32,336 nucleotides of DNA from a virus, in IMG/VR virus record IMGVR_UViG_3300031963_000590, positions 1-32,336 of that record. The stretch is one strand, 5' to 3'. Position 1 is the stretch's first letter. Every line of letters starts with the position of its first letter. The notes under the pieces were generated by a model. The model worked only from the letters and a program-made list of their open reading frames with translations, had not been told where the DNA came from and did not search any database. Positions 21,103-29,242 of the stretch are shown one piece after another. The translations under genes and the position numbers were made by a program.

Positions 21103-23280
21103 ATGGCTTACGACGCCGAAAAGCCCGCCCGCAAAGCCAAGGTGCCACCGGGCTACAAGGACGAGGCCGAGTTCTGCCAGGAGGTCCGCGAGCTATTTCA
21201 GAACGGCGTCGATTACGACCGCGAGAACCGCGACCAGGCTGACGAAGACCTCAAGTTCTTGGCCGGCGACCAGTGGGATGACGATGCGGTCAAGGCTCGC
21301 GCCGGCAAGCCCCGGCTGACGATCAACGACCTACCGCAGAAGATTGCCCAGGTGGTGGGCGACATGCGGATCAACCGCCCGTCCATCCGCGTGCGCCCTG
21401 CTGAAGACGCCGACAAGGACTTGGCCGAGGTCCGCGAGGGGCTGATCCGCGCCATCGAGCGGGATAACGACGCGCAGGGTGTCTACATCGCGGCGGGTGA
21501 GAACCAGGTCGGGTGCGGCATCGGCAACTTCCGTGTCGGGCTGAAGTACGCCGACGACACCGGATTCGAGCGCGACATCGAGATCAAGAACATCCCCGAC
21601 GCCTTCGCGGTGGTGTGGGACCCGTTCGCGGTCGAACGGACGGCGCGTGACGCGGAGTGGTGCTTCGTTGAAGAGGCGATGCCCCGCAAGGCGTTTGAGA
21701 AGCGCTGGAAGGACGAGCTGCCTTCGGAGCTAGAGGTCCCCAAGGCCGACGCGAACGGCTGGTACAAGCGCGACGAGGTCCGCGTTGTCGAGTTCTGGCG
21801 CATGAAGTCGGAGCCGACGACGTACGCGCGGCTTGCGACCGGCTCGACGGTTGAGGTTGACCAGACCGACCCGCTGATGCCCGCCATGATCGTGCGGACG
21901 TCGAAGGGCCAGAAGTTGCGCCCGTTGCCCGCGCCCGTTGCGCTGGACGATGACGGCGAGCCGATGATCCGCAAGGGCGTTCGGAAGTACGCCTGCATGT
22001 ACCTGATGACGGGCCACGCGATCCTGTCCGGCCCGCACGAGCTACCTATTCCCCGCCTGCCGATCTTTCGGGCGCGCGGTTGGGAGATCAACGTCAGGGC
22101 CAAGCGGGTGCGGTTCGGGCTTGTGCGCTTCGCCCGCGACAGCTACCGCCTGCGGAACTACTGGCGCTCGAAGTCGGCGGAAATGCTGGCGCTTGCGGGC
22201 AACGGCAAGTGGATTTTGCACGAGAACACCGAGGGCGATCAGGAGGCGTTCCGGGAAGCCTACAAGAACAACGACGACCTGTTGATCTGGTCGGGTCAGG
22301 TGTCGCCGGAGTTCGTCGGGCCGCCGACGCTCAACAGCGCGGTGCTGCAAGAGAGCCAGATACTAACCCAGGATATCAAGGACACGACCGGGCTGCACGA
22401 CGCCTCGCTCGGCATGACGTCCAACGAGACCAGCGGCAAGGCCATCATCGCCCGCCAGCGTGAAGGCGACGTTGCGAGCTATATCTATCACGACAACCTC
22501 CAGGCCGCGATTGCCGAGGCCGGGCGGGTCATCAACGCGCTGATCCCGATTGCCTACGACACCGCGCGCACGATCCGCGTGATCGGTGAGGACGAGGCGG
22601 TGAAGGTCAAGCGCATCAACGACCCGATGAACCCGGAGAGTATCGACATCAACCGTGGCCGCTATGACGTGGTGGTCGAGACGGGCGCTAGCTACAGCAC
22701 AAAGCGCGTCGAGGCCGCCGAGAGCATGATGCAATTTATGCAGGCGGTTCCGGGCGCCGCCCAGATGGCGGGCGACCTGATCGCGCGCAACATGGATTGG
22801 CCCGGCGCGGACATGATCGCGGAACGACTCAAGAAGGCGCTCCCGCCCGGCATGGCCGAGGAGAAGGACGAAGACCTGTCGCCCGAGGAGATGCAGCAGC
22901 GCCAGCAAGCGATGCAAGCGGCTCAGGCCGAGCAACAGCAGCAGCAGGCCATGCAGATGCAGGCCGGGCAACTGGCGCTCGCGGAGAAGGAAGCCCAGGT
23001 CCAGAAGACCCAGGCCGAGGCAATCAAGGCGATGCGCGAGGCCGAGGCGGTGGGTCAGGAGTCAGGCCCCGCCGTCACGCCGCTCGATGAGGCGCTGAAG
23101 ATGGCGCAGCTTCGCAAGGCGCAGGCCGACGCCGTCAAGGCCGAGGTCGAGGCTCAACGCTCACAGGTGGCGCTCCAGGGCGACATCATGGATTTGGAAC
23201 GCAAGCCGCTGGAGGCGATGCACTCCGAAGCGGACCTACAGAACAAGCTCAACCCGCCGACGCCCGAAGCGGACGGCTAA
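21103..23280 (+). CDS. Portal protein (P22 gp1-like)
   Basis: A 725-residue protein, the same length as P22 gp1. I chose the ATG at 21103 (AGGTGA five bases upstream); an ATG at 21085 inside the terminase gene is possible. The N-terminal part (D-E-D-L-K-F-L-A-G-D-Q-W, then R-P-R-L-T-I-N-D-L-like text) is typical of P22-type portals. The C-terminus, about residues 595-700, is a Gln/Ala/Glu-rich coiled coil (Q-Q-Q-Q-Q runs), the likely barrel or its extension. It forms the ring through which DNA enters and leaves. Confidence 0.9.
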   Translation: MAYDAEKPARKAKVPPGYKDEAEFCQEVRELFQNGVDYDRENRDQADEDLKFLAGDQWDDDAVKARAGKPRLTINDLPQKIAQVVGDMRINRPSIRVRPAEDADKDLAEVREGLIRAIERDNDAQGVYIAAGENQVGCGIGNFRVGLKYADDTGFERDIEIKNIPDAFAVVWDPFAVERTARDAEWCFVEEAMPRKAFEKRWKDELPSELEVPKADANGWYKRDEVRVVEFWRMKSEPTTYARLATGSTVEVDQTDPLMPAMIVRTSKGQKLRPLPAPVALDDDGEPMIRKGVRKYACMYLMTGHAILSGPHELPIPRLPIFRARGWEINVRAKRVRFGLVRFARDSYRLRNYWRSKSAEMLALAGNGKWILHENTEGDQEAFREAYKNNDDLLIWSGQVSPEFVGPPTLNSAVLQESQILTQDIKDTTGLHDASLGMTSNETSGKAIIARQREGDVASYIYHDNLQAAIAEAGRVINALIPIAYDTARTIRVIGEDEAVKVKRINDPMNPESIDINRGRYDVVVETGASYSTKRVEAAESMMQFMQAVPGAAQMAGDLIARNMDWPGADMIAERLKKALPPGMAEEKDEDLSPEEMQQRQQAMQAAQAEQQQQQAMQMQAGQLALAEKEAQVQKTQAEAIKAMREAEAVGQESGPAVTPLDEALKMAQLRKAQADAVKAEVEAQRSQVALQGDIMDLERKPLEAMHSEADLQNKLNPPTPEADG

Positions 23281-23282
23281 GG

Positions 23283-23340
23283 TTTCGCGCCGGGGAGTTC
23301 GTCCCGCCCCCGGATCACGCGCCTCGGGACTTCCGCGAAA
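23283..23340 (+). repeat. Nested inverted repeat before the scaffold gene
   Basis: TTTCGCG (23283-23289) pairs with CGCGAAA (23334-23340). Inside it CCGGGG (23290-23295) pairs with CCCCGG (23308-23313). As mRNA this would fold into a branched or extended stem ending six bases before the scaffold start at 23347. It has no T-run, so it is not a standard terminator; control of scaffold translation or mRNA stability is possible. Confidence 0.4.
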
Positions 23341-23346
23341 GCGCCA

Positions 23347-24171
23347 ATGTCAGAAGCCCCCAACACGCCGGAAGGCGTGACCGAAGACGTGTCCGTTGCC
23401 GATCAGGTGACCGACCAGACCCCCGCTCAGGGTGACGAGCATCTCGGGGACGATGCCCCCGCCGAAACCGCCGACGACGGCTCTGGCGAAAAGCCTAGGC
23501 CGAAGAAGACGGTTCAAGACCGCATCGACGAGCTGACCCGCAAGCAACGGGACGCCGAACGCGAGGCGGAGTTCTGGAGGGCGAAGGCCACCCAGCCGCA
23601 GGAGCGCCAACGCGACCCCGAGCCCCAGGTCGATGATGACCCGGAACCCAGCCCCTACGCTTTCGAGCATGGGGAAAACGACGTGCGCTTCATTCGGGCG
23701 CAGGCCGCTTGGGAAGCCCGGCAGGAAGTCACGCGCCAGTTCAACGAGCGCGCCCAACGTGAAGCCGAAATGGCCGAGCGTCGGCGGTTCAACGAGCGGG
23801 CCGAGACCTTCGCCGGTCAGACCCCGGACTTCTACGACGTGGTGGGTCAGAACTACGAGCGCGCCGCGTCTGTGATGACGGAAGTCATGCAGCACGCCGC
23901 TCGTGCAGCCGATGAAGCGCCGGCCCTGGCGTATCACCTGGCAAAACACCCGGCAGAGGCGCGCCGCATCGCGGCACTCAACCCCTACGCCCAAGCCGTT
24001 GAGATCGGAAAACTCGCAGCCCGGTTGTCGGCGCCCGCAGCGCCACGACCAGCCCCAAAAACCGCCACCGATGCCCCGGAACCTCCCCCGCAAGCGCGAG
24101 GGACCGGAGGCCGATTCAAGGTCGCGCCGGACACGGACGACTTTTCGGCTTTCGAGCAAACCTACGGCTGA
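23347..24171 (+). CDS. Scaffolding protein
   Basis: A 274-residue, highly charged and mostly helical protein between portal and coat genes, where P22-type phages keep gp8. The first 60 residues are acidic (D-D-A-P-A-E-T-A-D-D). The middle is a long Arg/Glu helix (R-I-D-E-L-T-R-K-Q-R-D-A-E-R-E-A-E-F-W). The end is a basic stretch and then a short acidic tail (T-D-D-F-S-A-F). P22 scaffold has 303 residues. It would guide coat assembly and then leave. No catalytic motif. Confidence 0.8.
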   Translation: MSEAPNTPEGVTEDVSVADQVTDQTPAQGDEHLGDDAPAETADDGSGEKPRPKKTVQDRIDELTRKQRDAEREAEFWRAKATQPQERQRDPEPQVDDDPEPSPYAFEHGENDVRFIRAQAAWEARQEVTRQFNERAQREAEMAERRRFNERAETFAGQTPDFYDVVGQNYERAASVMTEVMQHAARAADEAPALAYHLAKHPAEARRIAALNPYAQAVEIGKLAARLSAPAAPRPAPKTATDAPEPPPQARGTGGRFKVAPDTDDFSAFEQTYG

Positions 24172-24203
24172 GGCGGCTCTAGTCCCAAGAGGACGGAACC
24201 CAA

Positions 24204-25484
24204 ATGCCTAACGCACTCCTCTCTCCGAAGGTGTACGCCAACACCTTCCTCAAGCTCATGAAGAACAACCTCGTGGCCGCCAAGGTGGTGACGAGCGAGT
24301 ACCGCGACGTGGTGGTCAAGCCGATCAGCAAGGGCGGTCAGTCCAACGGCACGACCGTCTACGTCAAGCGTCCGCCGCAGTTCACGGTTCGTGACGGCGC
24401 GGTCGCCCAGGTGCAAGACGTGGTCGAAGGCGAAATCGCCCTGACCATCGACAAGCAGAAAGGCATTGACGTTGAGTTTACCTCGCTCGAGGAGACCTTG
24501 ACCGTTGACAGCCTGCTGAAGTCGAAGGTCATGTCCTCGGCTGCGGCTCAGTTGGCGAACCAGGTGGACACGGACATTCACGCCGTGACCCGCCAGTTCT
24601 ACTCATGGGTCGGTACGCCTGGTCAACTCATCAACAGCTTCTCGGACCTGTCCAAGGCTCCGCAGCGCCTTGATGAGCAGGGCGTCGAGACCGATGGCCG
24701 CGTCGGCTTCCTGCATCCCTCGGATGCCTGGGCCATGCTCGGCAATCTGTCCGGCCTCCAGACCGAGAAGATCGCCTCTGACGCGCTCACCCGCGCCAAG
24801 CTGCCGATCCTCGGCAACATCGACTGGTACGCCACCCAGAACGCTTCGACGGTCACGACCGGCACGCGCTCGGGCAACGCACTTGTGGACGGCGCCAGCC
24901 AAAACGTCACCTACGCTTCGGTGAAGGACGGCGATTGGCAGCAGACGCTGAACATCGACAACGTCGGCAACGCTCAGACCGTGGCCGCCGGCGAGGTGTT
25001 CACCATCGACGGTGTGTTCGCCGTCAACCCGATGACCAAGGCCACGCAGGACTTCCTGCAGCAGTTCACGGTCATCACCGGCGGCACTTCGGTGGCGACC
25101 GGCACGGGCAACGACCAGAACCTGGCGCTGACCATCACCCCGCCGATCATCACCTCTGGCGCGTTCCAGACGGTGAGCGCGGCTCCGGCTGACAACGCCG
25201 CGATCCAGTGGATGGGTGACGACACCGAGACCAACACCGACGCCACGACCTACAAGTTCGGCACGGTGTTCCGTCCCGAGGCCATCGCGCTGGTCTCCGC
25301 GAAGCTGATCATGCCTTACTCGGGCGAGGCGGATTACGCCACCGACCCCGACACCGGCCTGACGGTTCGCTACTGGCGCTCGTCTGACTCCACCAACGAC
25401 ACGCACCTGCACCGCTTCGATGTGGTCTACGGCGTGAAGAACGTGGATCGCCGCCGAGGCGTCCGCCTCTCCGGCACGGCCTAA
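24204..25484 (+). CDS. Major capsid protein (P22 coat-like)
   Basis: A 426-residue protein close in length to the P22 coat (430). The N-terminus L-S-P-K-V-Y-A-N-T-F-L-K and the V-Y-V-K-R-P-P-Q-F segment fit the P22 coat family, which has an HK97 fold with an extra I-domain; the Gly/Thr-rich region about residues 225-345 is probably that insertion. It ends with V-K-N-V-D-R-R-R-G-V-R-L. GAGGAC precedes the ATG. It is followed directly by a strong terminator, as expected for the most abundant virion protein. Confidence 0.9.
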   Translation: MPNALLSPKVYANTFLKLMKNNLVAAKVVTSEYRDVVVKPISKGGQSNGTTVYVKRPPQFTVRDGAVAQVQDVVEGEIALTIDKQKGIDVEFTSLEETLTVDSLLKSKVMSSAAAQLANQVDTDIHAVTRQFYSWVGTPGQLINSFSDLSKAPQRLDEQGVETDGRVGFLHPSDAWAMLGNLSGLQTEKIASDALTRAKLPILGNIDWYATQNASTVTTGTRSGNALVDGASQNVTYASVKDGDWQQTLNIDNVGNAQTVAAGEVFTIDGVFAVNPMTKATQDFLQQFTVITGGTSVATGTGNDQNLALTITPPIITSGAFQTVSAAPADNAAIQWMGDDTETNTDATTYKFGTVFRPEAIALVSAKLIMPYSGEADYATDPDTGLTVRYWRSSDSTNDTHLHRFDVVYGVKNVDRRRGVRLSGTA

Positions 25485-25503
25485 TCGGTCTCCTCCCCGA
25501 ACT

Positions 25504-25536
25504 GAGGCGGGGCTTCGGCTCCGCCTCTCTCTTTTT
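25504..25536 (+). terminator. Strong hairpin terminator after the coat gene
   Basis: A 10-bp stem with one G-U pair (GAGGCGGGGC / GCTCCGCCTC) is closed by a TTCG tetraloop (25514-25517) and followed by TCTC and a T-run (25532-25536). The late genes continue 18 bases downstream, so it may act as a partial terminator. Confidence 0.8.
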
Positions 25537-25553
25537 CATGGAAAGGGTCAGAC

Positions 25554-25823
25554 ATGACCGTTCAAACCGTGGGCCGCGATCTTGAGGGCCTCTACATCGC
25601 TCAGTCCGGCGGCAAGCTGGGCTTTTACGGCGCCACGCCGATTTCCAAGGCGACGGTCACCGCCGTCACCGACGGATCGACGGGAACCGCCAACGCCGCC
25701 ACCGGCATCCAGCCGCTGACGGCGACCTACAATTCGACCCTGCTGATCAACAGCATTGCGACCCTTGCGGACGGTATCAACCGAATCCGCACGGCGCTGG
25801 CGAACGTCGGCCTCGTCACTTGA
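25554..25823 (+). CDS. Small virion-associated protein, possibly head fibre/decoration
   Basis: An 89-residue protein starting at the ATG at 25554 after GAAAGGG. The text G-G-K-L-G-F-Y-G-A-T-P-I-S-K-A is found in many small phage proteins next to coat genes, often called head-fibre or decoration proteins. The second half ends in a helix (L-A-D-G-I-N-R-I-R-T-A-L-A). It follows the coat terminator and overlaps the glycosyltransferase gene (TTGA). The exact role is not certain. Confidence 0.55.
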   Translation: MTVQTVGRDLEGLYIAQSGGKLGFYGATPISKATVTAVTDGSTGTANAATGIQPLTATYNSTLLINSIATLADGINRIRTALANVGLVT

Positions 25824-26491
25824 GGCTTTTCGTCGCCATCCCGGCTTATGACGGGAAGGTCGGCATCGAGACCGTCCGCTCTTTGCTCAACGAGCAGAGG
25901 GCGGCGGCTCTCTTGGACATTGAACTACAGGTCGGGCTCTTGCCCGGATGTTCGCTCATCACGATGGGCCGAAACCAACTGGTCGCGGACTTCCTGGCGT
26001 CGGATTGCGACCGCCTGGTGTTTGTGGATGCGGATGTTTCGTGGAACCCCGGCGAGCTTCTGAAACTGGCAAGCCATCCGGTTGACGTGGTGGGCGGGGC
26101 CTATCGCTACAAAAAGCCCGCCGAAGACTATCCGATCCGCTGGCTGGAGCGCGACGAACTTTGGGCCGACCCGGAAACGGGCTTGCTTGAGGTTGACAGC
26201 GTTCCGGGCGGGTTCTTGGCCATCTCTCGCAAGGCGTTTGAGGTGTTGCGCGAGGCGCACCCGGGCCGCGCCTATGAGCACGAGGGCCGCGCCTTTCATG
26301 GCTACTTCCACGCGCCGGTCGAAGCGGGGCGCATCTGGGGTGAAGACACCGCGTTCTGCAATGATTGGCGGAAGGCCGGCGGCCAAGTCTGGCTCGATCC
26401 TGAACTTCACCTGACGCACACGGGCGGGCTCCAGCAGTTTGCGGGGTGCGTCGGTGATTGGCTTCGCAGCCGGATACCGGAGGCCGCATGA
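25820..26491 (+). CDS. Glycosyltransferase family 2-like protein
   Basis: A 223-residue protein starting with TTG in a four-base overlap. The Rossmann-like start is L-F-V-A-I-P-A-Y-D, followed by G-R-N-Q-L-V-A-D-F-L (50-59) and the metal/sugar-nucleotide motif D-A-D (70-72, in F-V-D-A-D-V-S-W). G-E-D-T-A-F-C is the probable acceptor-side loop. It should transfer a sugar from a nucleotide donor. Target unknown: coat or head-fibre protein, host surface (receptor masking) or modified DNA. It sits inside the head-assembly genes. Confidence 0.75.
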   Translation: MRLFVAIPAYDGKVGIETVRSLLNEQRAAALLDIELQVGLLPGCSLITMGRNQLVADFLASDCDRLVFVDADVSWNPGELLKLASHPVDVVGGAYRYKKPAEDYPIRWLERDELWADPETGLLEVDSVPGGFLAISRKAFEVLREAHPGRAYEHEGRAFHGYFHAPVEAGRIWGEDTAFCNDWRKAGGQVWLDPELHLTHTGGLQQFAGCVGDWLRSRIPEAA

Positions 26492-27075
26492 CCACGATGC
26501 GAGTTATCCTCACGCGGGCCATCCGCATGACGCGGGCGTTGCCTATGGGTGACACTCCCGAGGCGGAGCAGATGGACGCCGCGCTTGAGGATGCGCAGAG
26601 CTTCTACCTGTATTTCCCGATCCGCACGCTGAAGCCGGTGCTGGTCGATGCCAACTACACCGCCAAGGAAAATGAGCGGGTGGTCAACACGTCGGGCTCT
26701 CCGATCACGGTGACCCTGCCCGAGACCATCACCGAGGACGGAAGCGAACGGGCAGTCCAGAACGGCGCGCTTGTGGAAGTCGCGGGGACATCAACCGAGC
26801 GGTACATTTACGTCTCCGAACTTGCGGCCTGGAAGGAATTGACCGGGCTGACGCTGACCAGCGAACAGCCGTTCGGCCCGACGCATGACGGCGACGTCGC
26901 GGCGATGATTGCGGCGAGGATTGCGGGGCCGGTGTTCCAGCGTTCCGCACCTGACGATGTGATGGCGCTCGCCAATGCCGGACGCACGGCGATCCGGGCG
27001 GCGTTTAGGCAAAAGTACGTTCCCACCTTCGACCGGGCGCTCTTGCGGCCTGAAGACCTGAGCATGGAGACCTAA
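26488..27075 (+). CDS. Head-to-tail adaptor (P22 gp4-like)
   Basis: A 195-residue protein starting in an ATGA overlap. The ends fit the P22 gp4/head-completion fold: an N-terminal helical pair (R-A-I-R-M-T-R-A-L-P-M-G-D-T-P-E-A-E-Q-M-D) and a C-terminal helical part (D-D-V-M-A-L-A-N-A-G-R-T-A-I-R-A-A-F-R). Between them is a beta-rich insert (about residues 50-115) not usual in gp4. P22 gp4 has about 166 residues. It would close the portal and carry gp10. The assignment is by layout and gene order. Confidence 0.7.
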   Translation: MTTMRVILTRAIRMTRALPMGDTPEAEQMDAALEDAQSFYLYFPIRTLKPVLVDANYTAKENERVVNTSGSPITVTLPETITEDGSERAVQNGALVEVAGTSTERYIYVSELAAWKELTGLTLTSEQPFGPTHDGDVAAMIAARIAGPVFQRSAPDDVMALANAGRTAIRAAFRQKYVPTFDRALLRPEDLSMET

Positions 27076-27076
27076 C

Positions 27077-27337
27077 GTGTCCGAAATGACGCGCCCCGGC
27101 GCATCCTTTGGGGCGGTCACCGCCTCCGATACCGCTGACGTGGCCCGAGTGGACGGCGATTGGCCGCGTGCGCTCTGGGTCGGTGTGGCGGGCAATGTCG
27201 CCGTGGTCGCGCCCAACGGCACGGTGCGGACGTTTGAGGGTGTTCCGGCAGGGACCATGCTGCCGGTGCGGTTCAAGCGTGTGAACAGCACGAACACCAC
27301 GAACCAGACGGCCACCTCGATGGTCGCGGTCTACTAA
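27077..27337 (+). CDS. Spike-base-like protein (GTA Rcc01079-type)
   Basis: An 86-residue protein starting at a GTG one base after the previous stop. It has the layout of the small spike-base proteins of the Rhodobacter gene transfer agent (Rcc01079 type): an N-terminal arm (A-S-D-T-A-D-V-A-R), R-A-L-W-V-G-V-A-G-N-V, a G-V-P-A-G-T-M-L-P-V-R-F turn and a final beta strand (S-M-V-A-V-Y). In GTA these proteins form the base of head spikes. A similar head or tail decoration role is likely here. Confidence 0.65.
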   Translation: MSEMTRPGASFGAVTASDTADVARVDGDWPRALWVGVAGNVAVVAPNGTVRTFEGVPAGTMLPVRFKRVNSTNTTNQTATSMVAVY

Positions 27338-27338
27338 C

Positions 27339-27746
27339 ATGGCCCTGCAATACTCCGCCGCCGTCCGTAACGCGCGCCTCGACACGGTCGAAAGCACGAC
27401 GGGGACGAGCGCCATTCTTGAAATCCGCACAGGATCACCGCCCGCCAACTGCGCGGCGGCGGACAGCGGAACCTTGCTCGCCTCCTGCACGCTGCCGAGC
27501 GATTGGATGAACGCGGCCTCGGGCGGGACCAAGACCAAAAACGGGACGTGGGAAGACACCTCCGCCAACGCCACCGGCACGGCGGCTCACTTCCGCATCA
27601 AGGACAGCGGCGGGACCACTTGCCACATTCAAGGCACGGTCACGGCGACCGGCGGCGGCGGCGATATGGAGGTTGATAACACCTCGTTCGCGTCCGGCCA
27701 GGCGTTCTCGGTCACGACCTTCACCCTCACGGCTGGCAACGCCTGA
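27339..27746 (+). CDS. Small beta-rich virion protein
   Basis: A 135-residue protein starting at the ATG one base after the previous stop. It is Thr/Ser/Gly/Ala-rich with beta character (I-L-E-I-R-T-G-S-P-P, then H-I-Q-G-T-V-T-A-T-G-G-G-G-D). The text S-A-A-V-R-N-A-R-L-D-T-V is typical of small phage virion proteins annotated as minor structural. Its place in the head-tail block supports a structural role. The exact location in the particle is unknown. Confidence 0.55.
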   Translation: MALQYSAAVRNARLDTVESTTGTSAILEIRTGSPPANCAAADSGTLLASCTLPSDWMNAASGGTKTKNGTWEDTSANATGTAAHFRIKDSGGTTCHIQGTVTATGGGGDMEVDNTSFASGQAFSVTTFTLTAGNA

Positions 27747-28558
27747 TGCCGATTACCACGATAGACGGCGCCATTGCGGGGATGCAGCCCCCGCGACCCT
27801 TCGCCAAAGCGGTGACGCCGACAATGGTGGCCGGGCGCCCGCAAAGCCTGTGGGGTCTGGCGGGCAATCCGGGCGCTGGATCGTTTGATACCACGCTGAA
27901 CGGCGTTGTGCTGTCCAGCACGTCGGCGATGGTCAACGGCCAGCTTCCGCACGTTAACCCGGTGAGCGGCAACGCCTATCTGGCGAGCCTGACGGCGCAA
28001 GCGACCATTGCGGGGACGCTTCTTCTCTGCGACCGCCTTTGGCACAACGGCGGCTATACGATCACGTCGAACACGGCGCAAAACTCGACAACGCCGTCGT
28101 GGCCCGCGCGAGATATCGCCGGATCGACCAACGGCGATGGCGTCTATCTGGGTCTGGAGATCAGCGCGGCGGCTGGCGCGGCAGCCCCAACCATCACAAT
28201 CGCGTACACGAACCAGGCCGGAACCGGCTCGCGTTCGGCGACAAACGCCTTTCCCACGGCCAACAGCCCAACGGCGGGCGCGTTTTTTCCGATTGGCTTG
28301 CAGGCGGGGGATACCGGCGTCCGGTCGGTGCAAAGCCTGACGCTTTCGGTATCGTGGGTGTCGGGGACGATGAACCTCGTGGCCTATCGTGTGCTTGCGG
28401 CGGTCCCGTTGACGGCGGCTCAGGTTCCGGGCGCTCTTGATGCGCTCACCGGGGCGCTGCCGAGGCTTTATGACGGCGTCGTGCCGTTCCTGATTTTCAT
28501 TCCGTCCACCACGACGGCGTCCAACATCACCGGCGTCTACGTCGAAACTCACGGCTAG
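27746..28558 (+). CDS. Virion structural protein
   Basis: A 270-residue protein starting in a TGATG overlap. It has an N-terminal part with F-A-K-A-V-T-P-T-M-V-A-G-R-P-Q-S-L-W and a long beta-rich body (A-S-L-T-A-Q-A-T-I-A-G-T-L-L-L-C-D-R-L-W) with many Thr/Ser/Ala, as seen in phage virion proteins of the same gene neighbourhood. No enzymatic motif. A head- or tail-decoration or fibre role is likely. Confidence 0.6.
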   Translation: MPITTIDGAIAGMQPPRPFAKAVTPTMVAGRPQSLWGLAGNPGAGSFDTTLNGVVLSSTSAMVNGQLPHVNPVSGNAYLASLTAQATIAGTLLLCDRLWHNGGYTITSNTAQNSTTPSWPARDIAGSTNGDGVYLGLEISAAAGAAAPTITIAYTNQAGTGSRSATNAFPTANSPTAGAFFPIGLQAGDTGVRSVQSLTLSVSWVSGTMNLVAYRVLAAVPLTAAQVPGALDALTGALPRLYDGVVPFLIFIPSTTTASNITGVYVETHG

Positions 28559-28561
28559 GTC

Positions 28562-29242
28562 ATGGCCGGGCCGAACGCGCTAACGGGCGCCTGGCTATAC
28601 CGGCCAGCACTTCGCAACGCTCGGTCTCTTGTTCCGCAATACCAGCCCGAGCTTGAGGCGTGGTTCTGGAGCAGGGGCGCCGGAATCACGGCAACGGCGA
28701 CCATCACCGAGGCCGGCGATACGGTCTCAGGATCAAGCCGCCTAGCCATCGCAGGGGCGCTCTCGCGCACCGAGGCGGGGGATACACTAACCGGAGCCTC
28801 TAAGGTCGCCCTGGCGGCGTCCCTGGCCCGCACAGAGGCAAGCGACACGGTATCCGGCGCGGGCAAGGTGGCAATCGCCGCCACGCTCGCAAGGACAGAG
28901 GCCAGCGACACGGTTTCGGGTGTCGGCAAGGTCGCCATTGCGGCCACGCTGACGCGGACGGAAGCGGGCGACACGCTCAGCGCGGCGGGAACGGTTCCCG
29001 CCGGGCCGATCACGGCAACGGCGACCATCACGGAAGCCAACGACAGCGTCACGGCTTTCGGCGCCCGCGTGGTGGCCTATCCGATACCCACCCCGCCCAC
29101 GGCTTCGGGCGATCCGGCAAGCGGCGGAACGACTACGGCGCAACCCATAACGGGTGGCGGAACGGCGAGTGCGGGTGGCTTGCCTTCCTCGCCCTCGATC
29201 ACGGCGGAACCCATAGCGTCGGGGCCGGTCATCAATGCCTAA
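28562..29242 (+). CDS. Virion protein with six tandem 21-residue repeats
   Basis: A 226-residue protein. Residues about 43-166 are six repeats around the core T-E-A-x-D-T-V-S-G, with their conserved Glu at 50, 71, 92, 113, 134 and 158 (21, 21, 21, 21, 24 residues apart). Each unit ends in a hydrophobic A-I-A-A-T/L strand. This regular beta pattern suggests a repeat rod or stacked fold in a fibre-like structure. The C-terminus is Pro/Gly/Thr-rich. The first 40 residues (W-L-Y-R-P-A-L-R-N-A) may attach to the particle. It overlaps the next gene by eight bases. Confidence 0.65.
   Translation: MAGPNALTGAWLYRPALRNARSLVPQYQPELEAWFWSRGAGITATATITEAGDTVSGSSRLAIAGALSRTEAGDTLTGASKVALAASLARTEASDTVSGAGKVAIAATLARTEASDTVSGVGKVAIAATLTRTEAGDTLSAAGTVPAGPITATATITEANDSVTAFGARVVAYPIPTPPTASGDPASGGTTTAQPITGGGTASAGGLPSSPSITAEPIASGPVINA
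28688..29059 (+). repeat. Tandem 63-bp DNA repeats inside a virion gene
   Basis: The six amino-acid repeats of the gene at 28562-29242 are encoded by degenerate units of about 63 bp. The units can recombine, so repeat number may vary between relatives. Confidence 0.6.

Noticed and set aside
23350-24159. 269-residue open frame on the minus strand opposite the scaffold gene
   Set aside because: Composition is that of a mirrored reading of the charged scaffold gene; no ribosome site or neighbours.
24603-25412. 269-residue open frame on the minus strand opposite the coat gene
   Set aside because: Arg/Gly/Val/His-rich shadow of the coat gene.
27629-28552. 307-residue open frame on the minus strand
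   Set aside because: It is Arg/His-rich, has no recognisable motif, and lies fully opposite a well-packed virion gene; this is a typical shadow frame in high-GC DNA.
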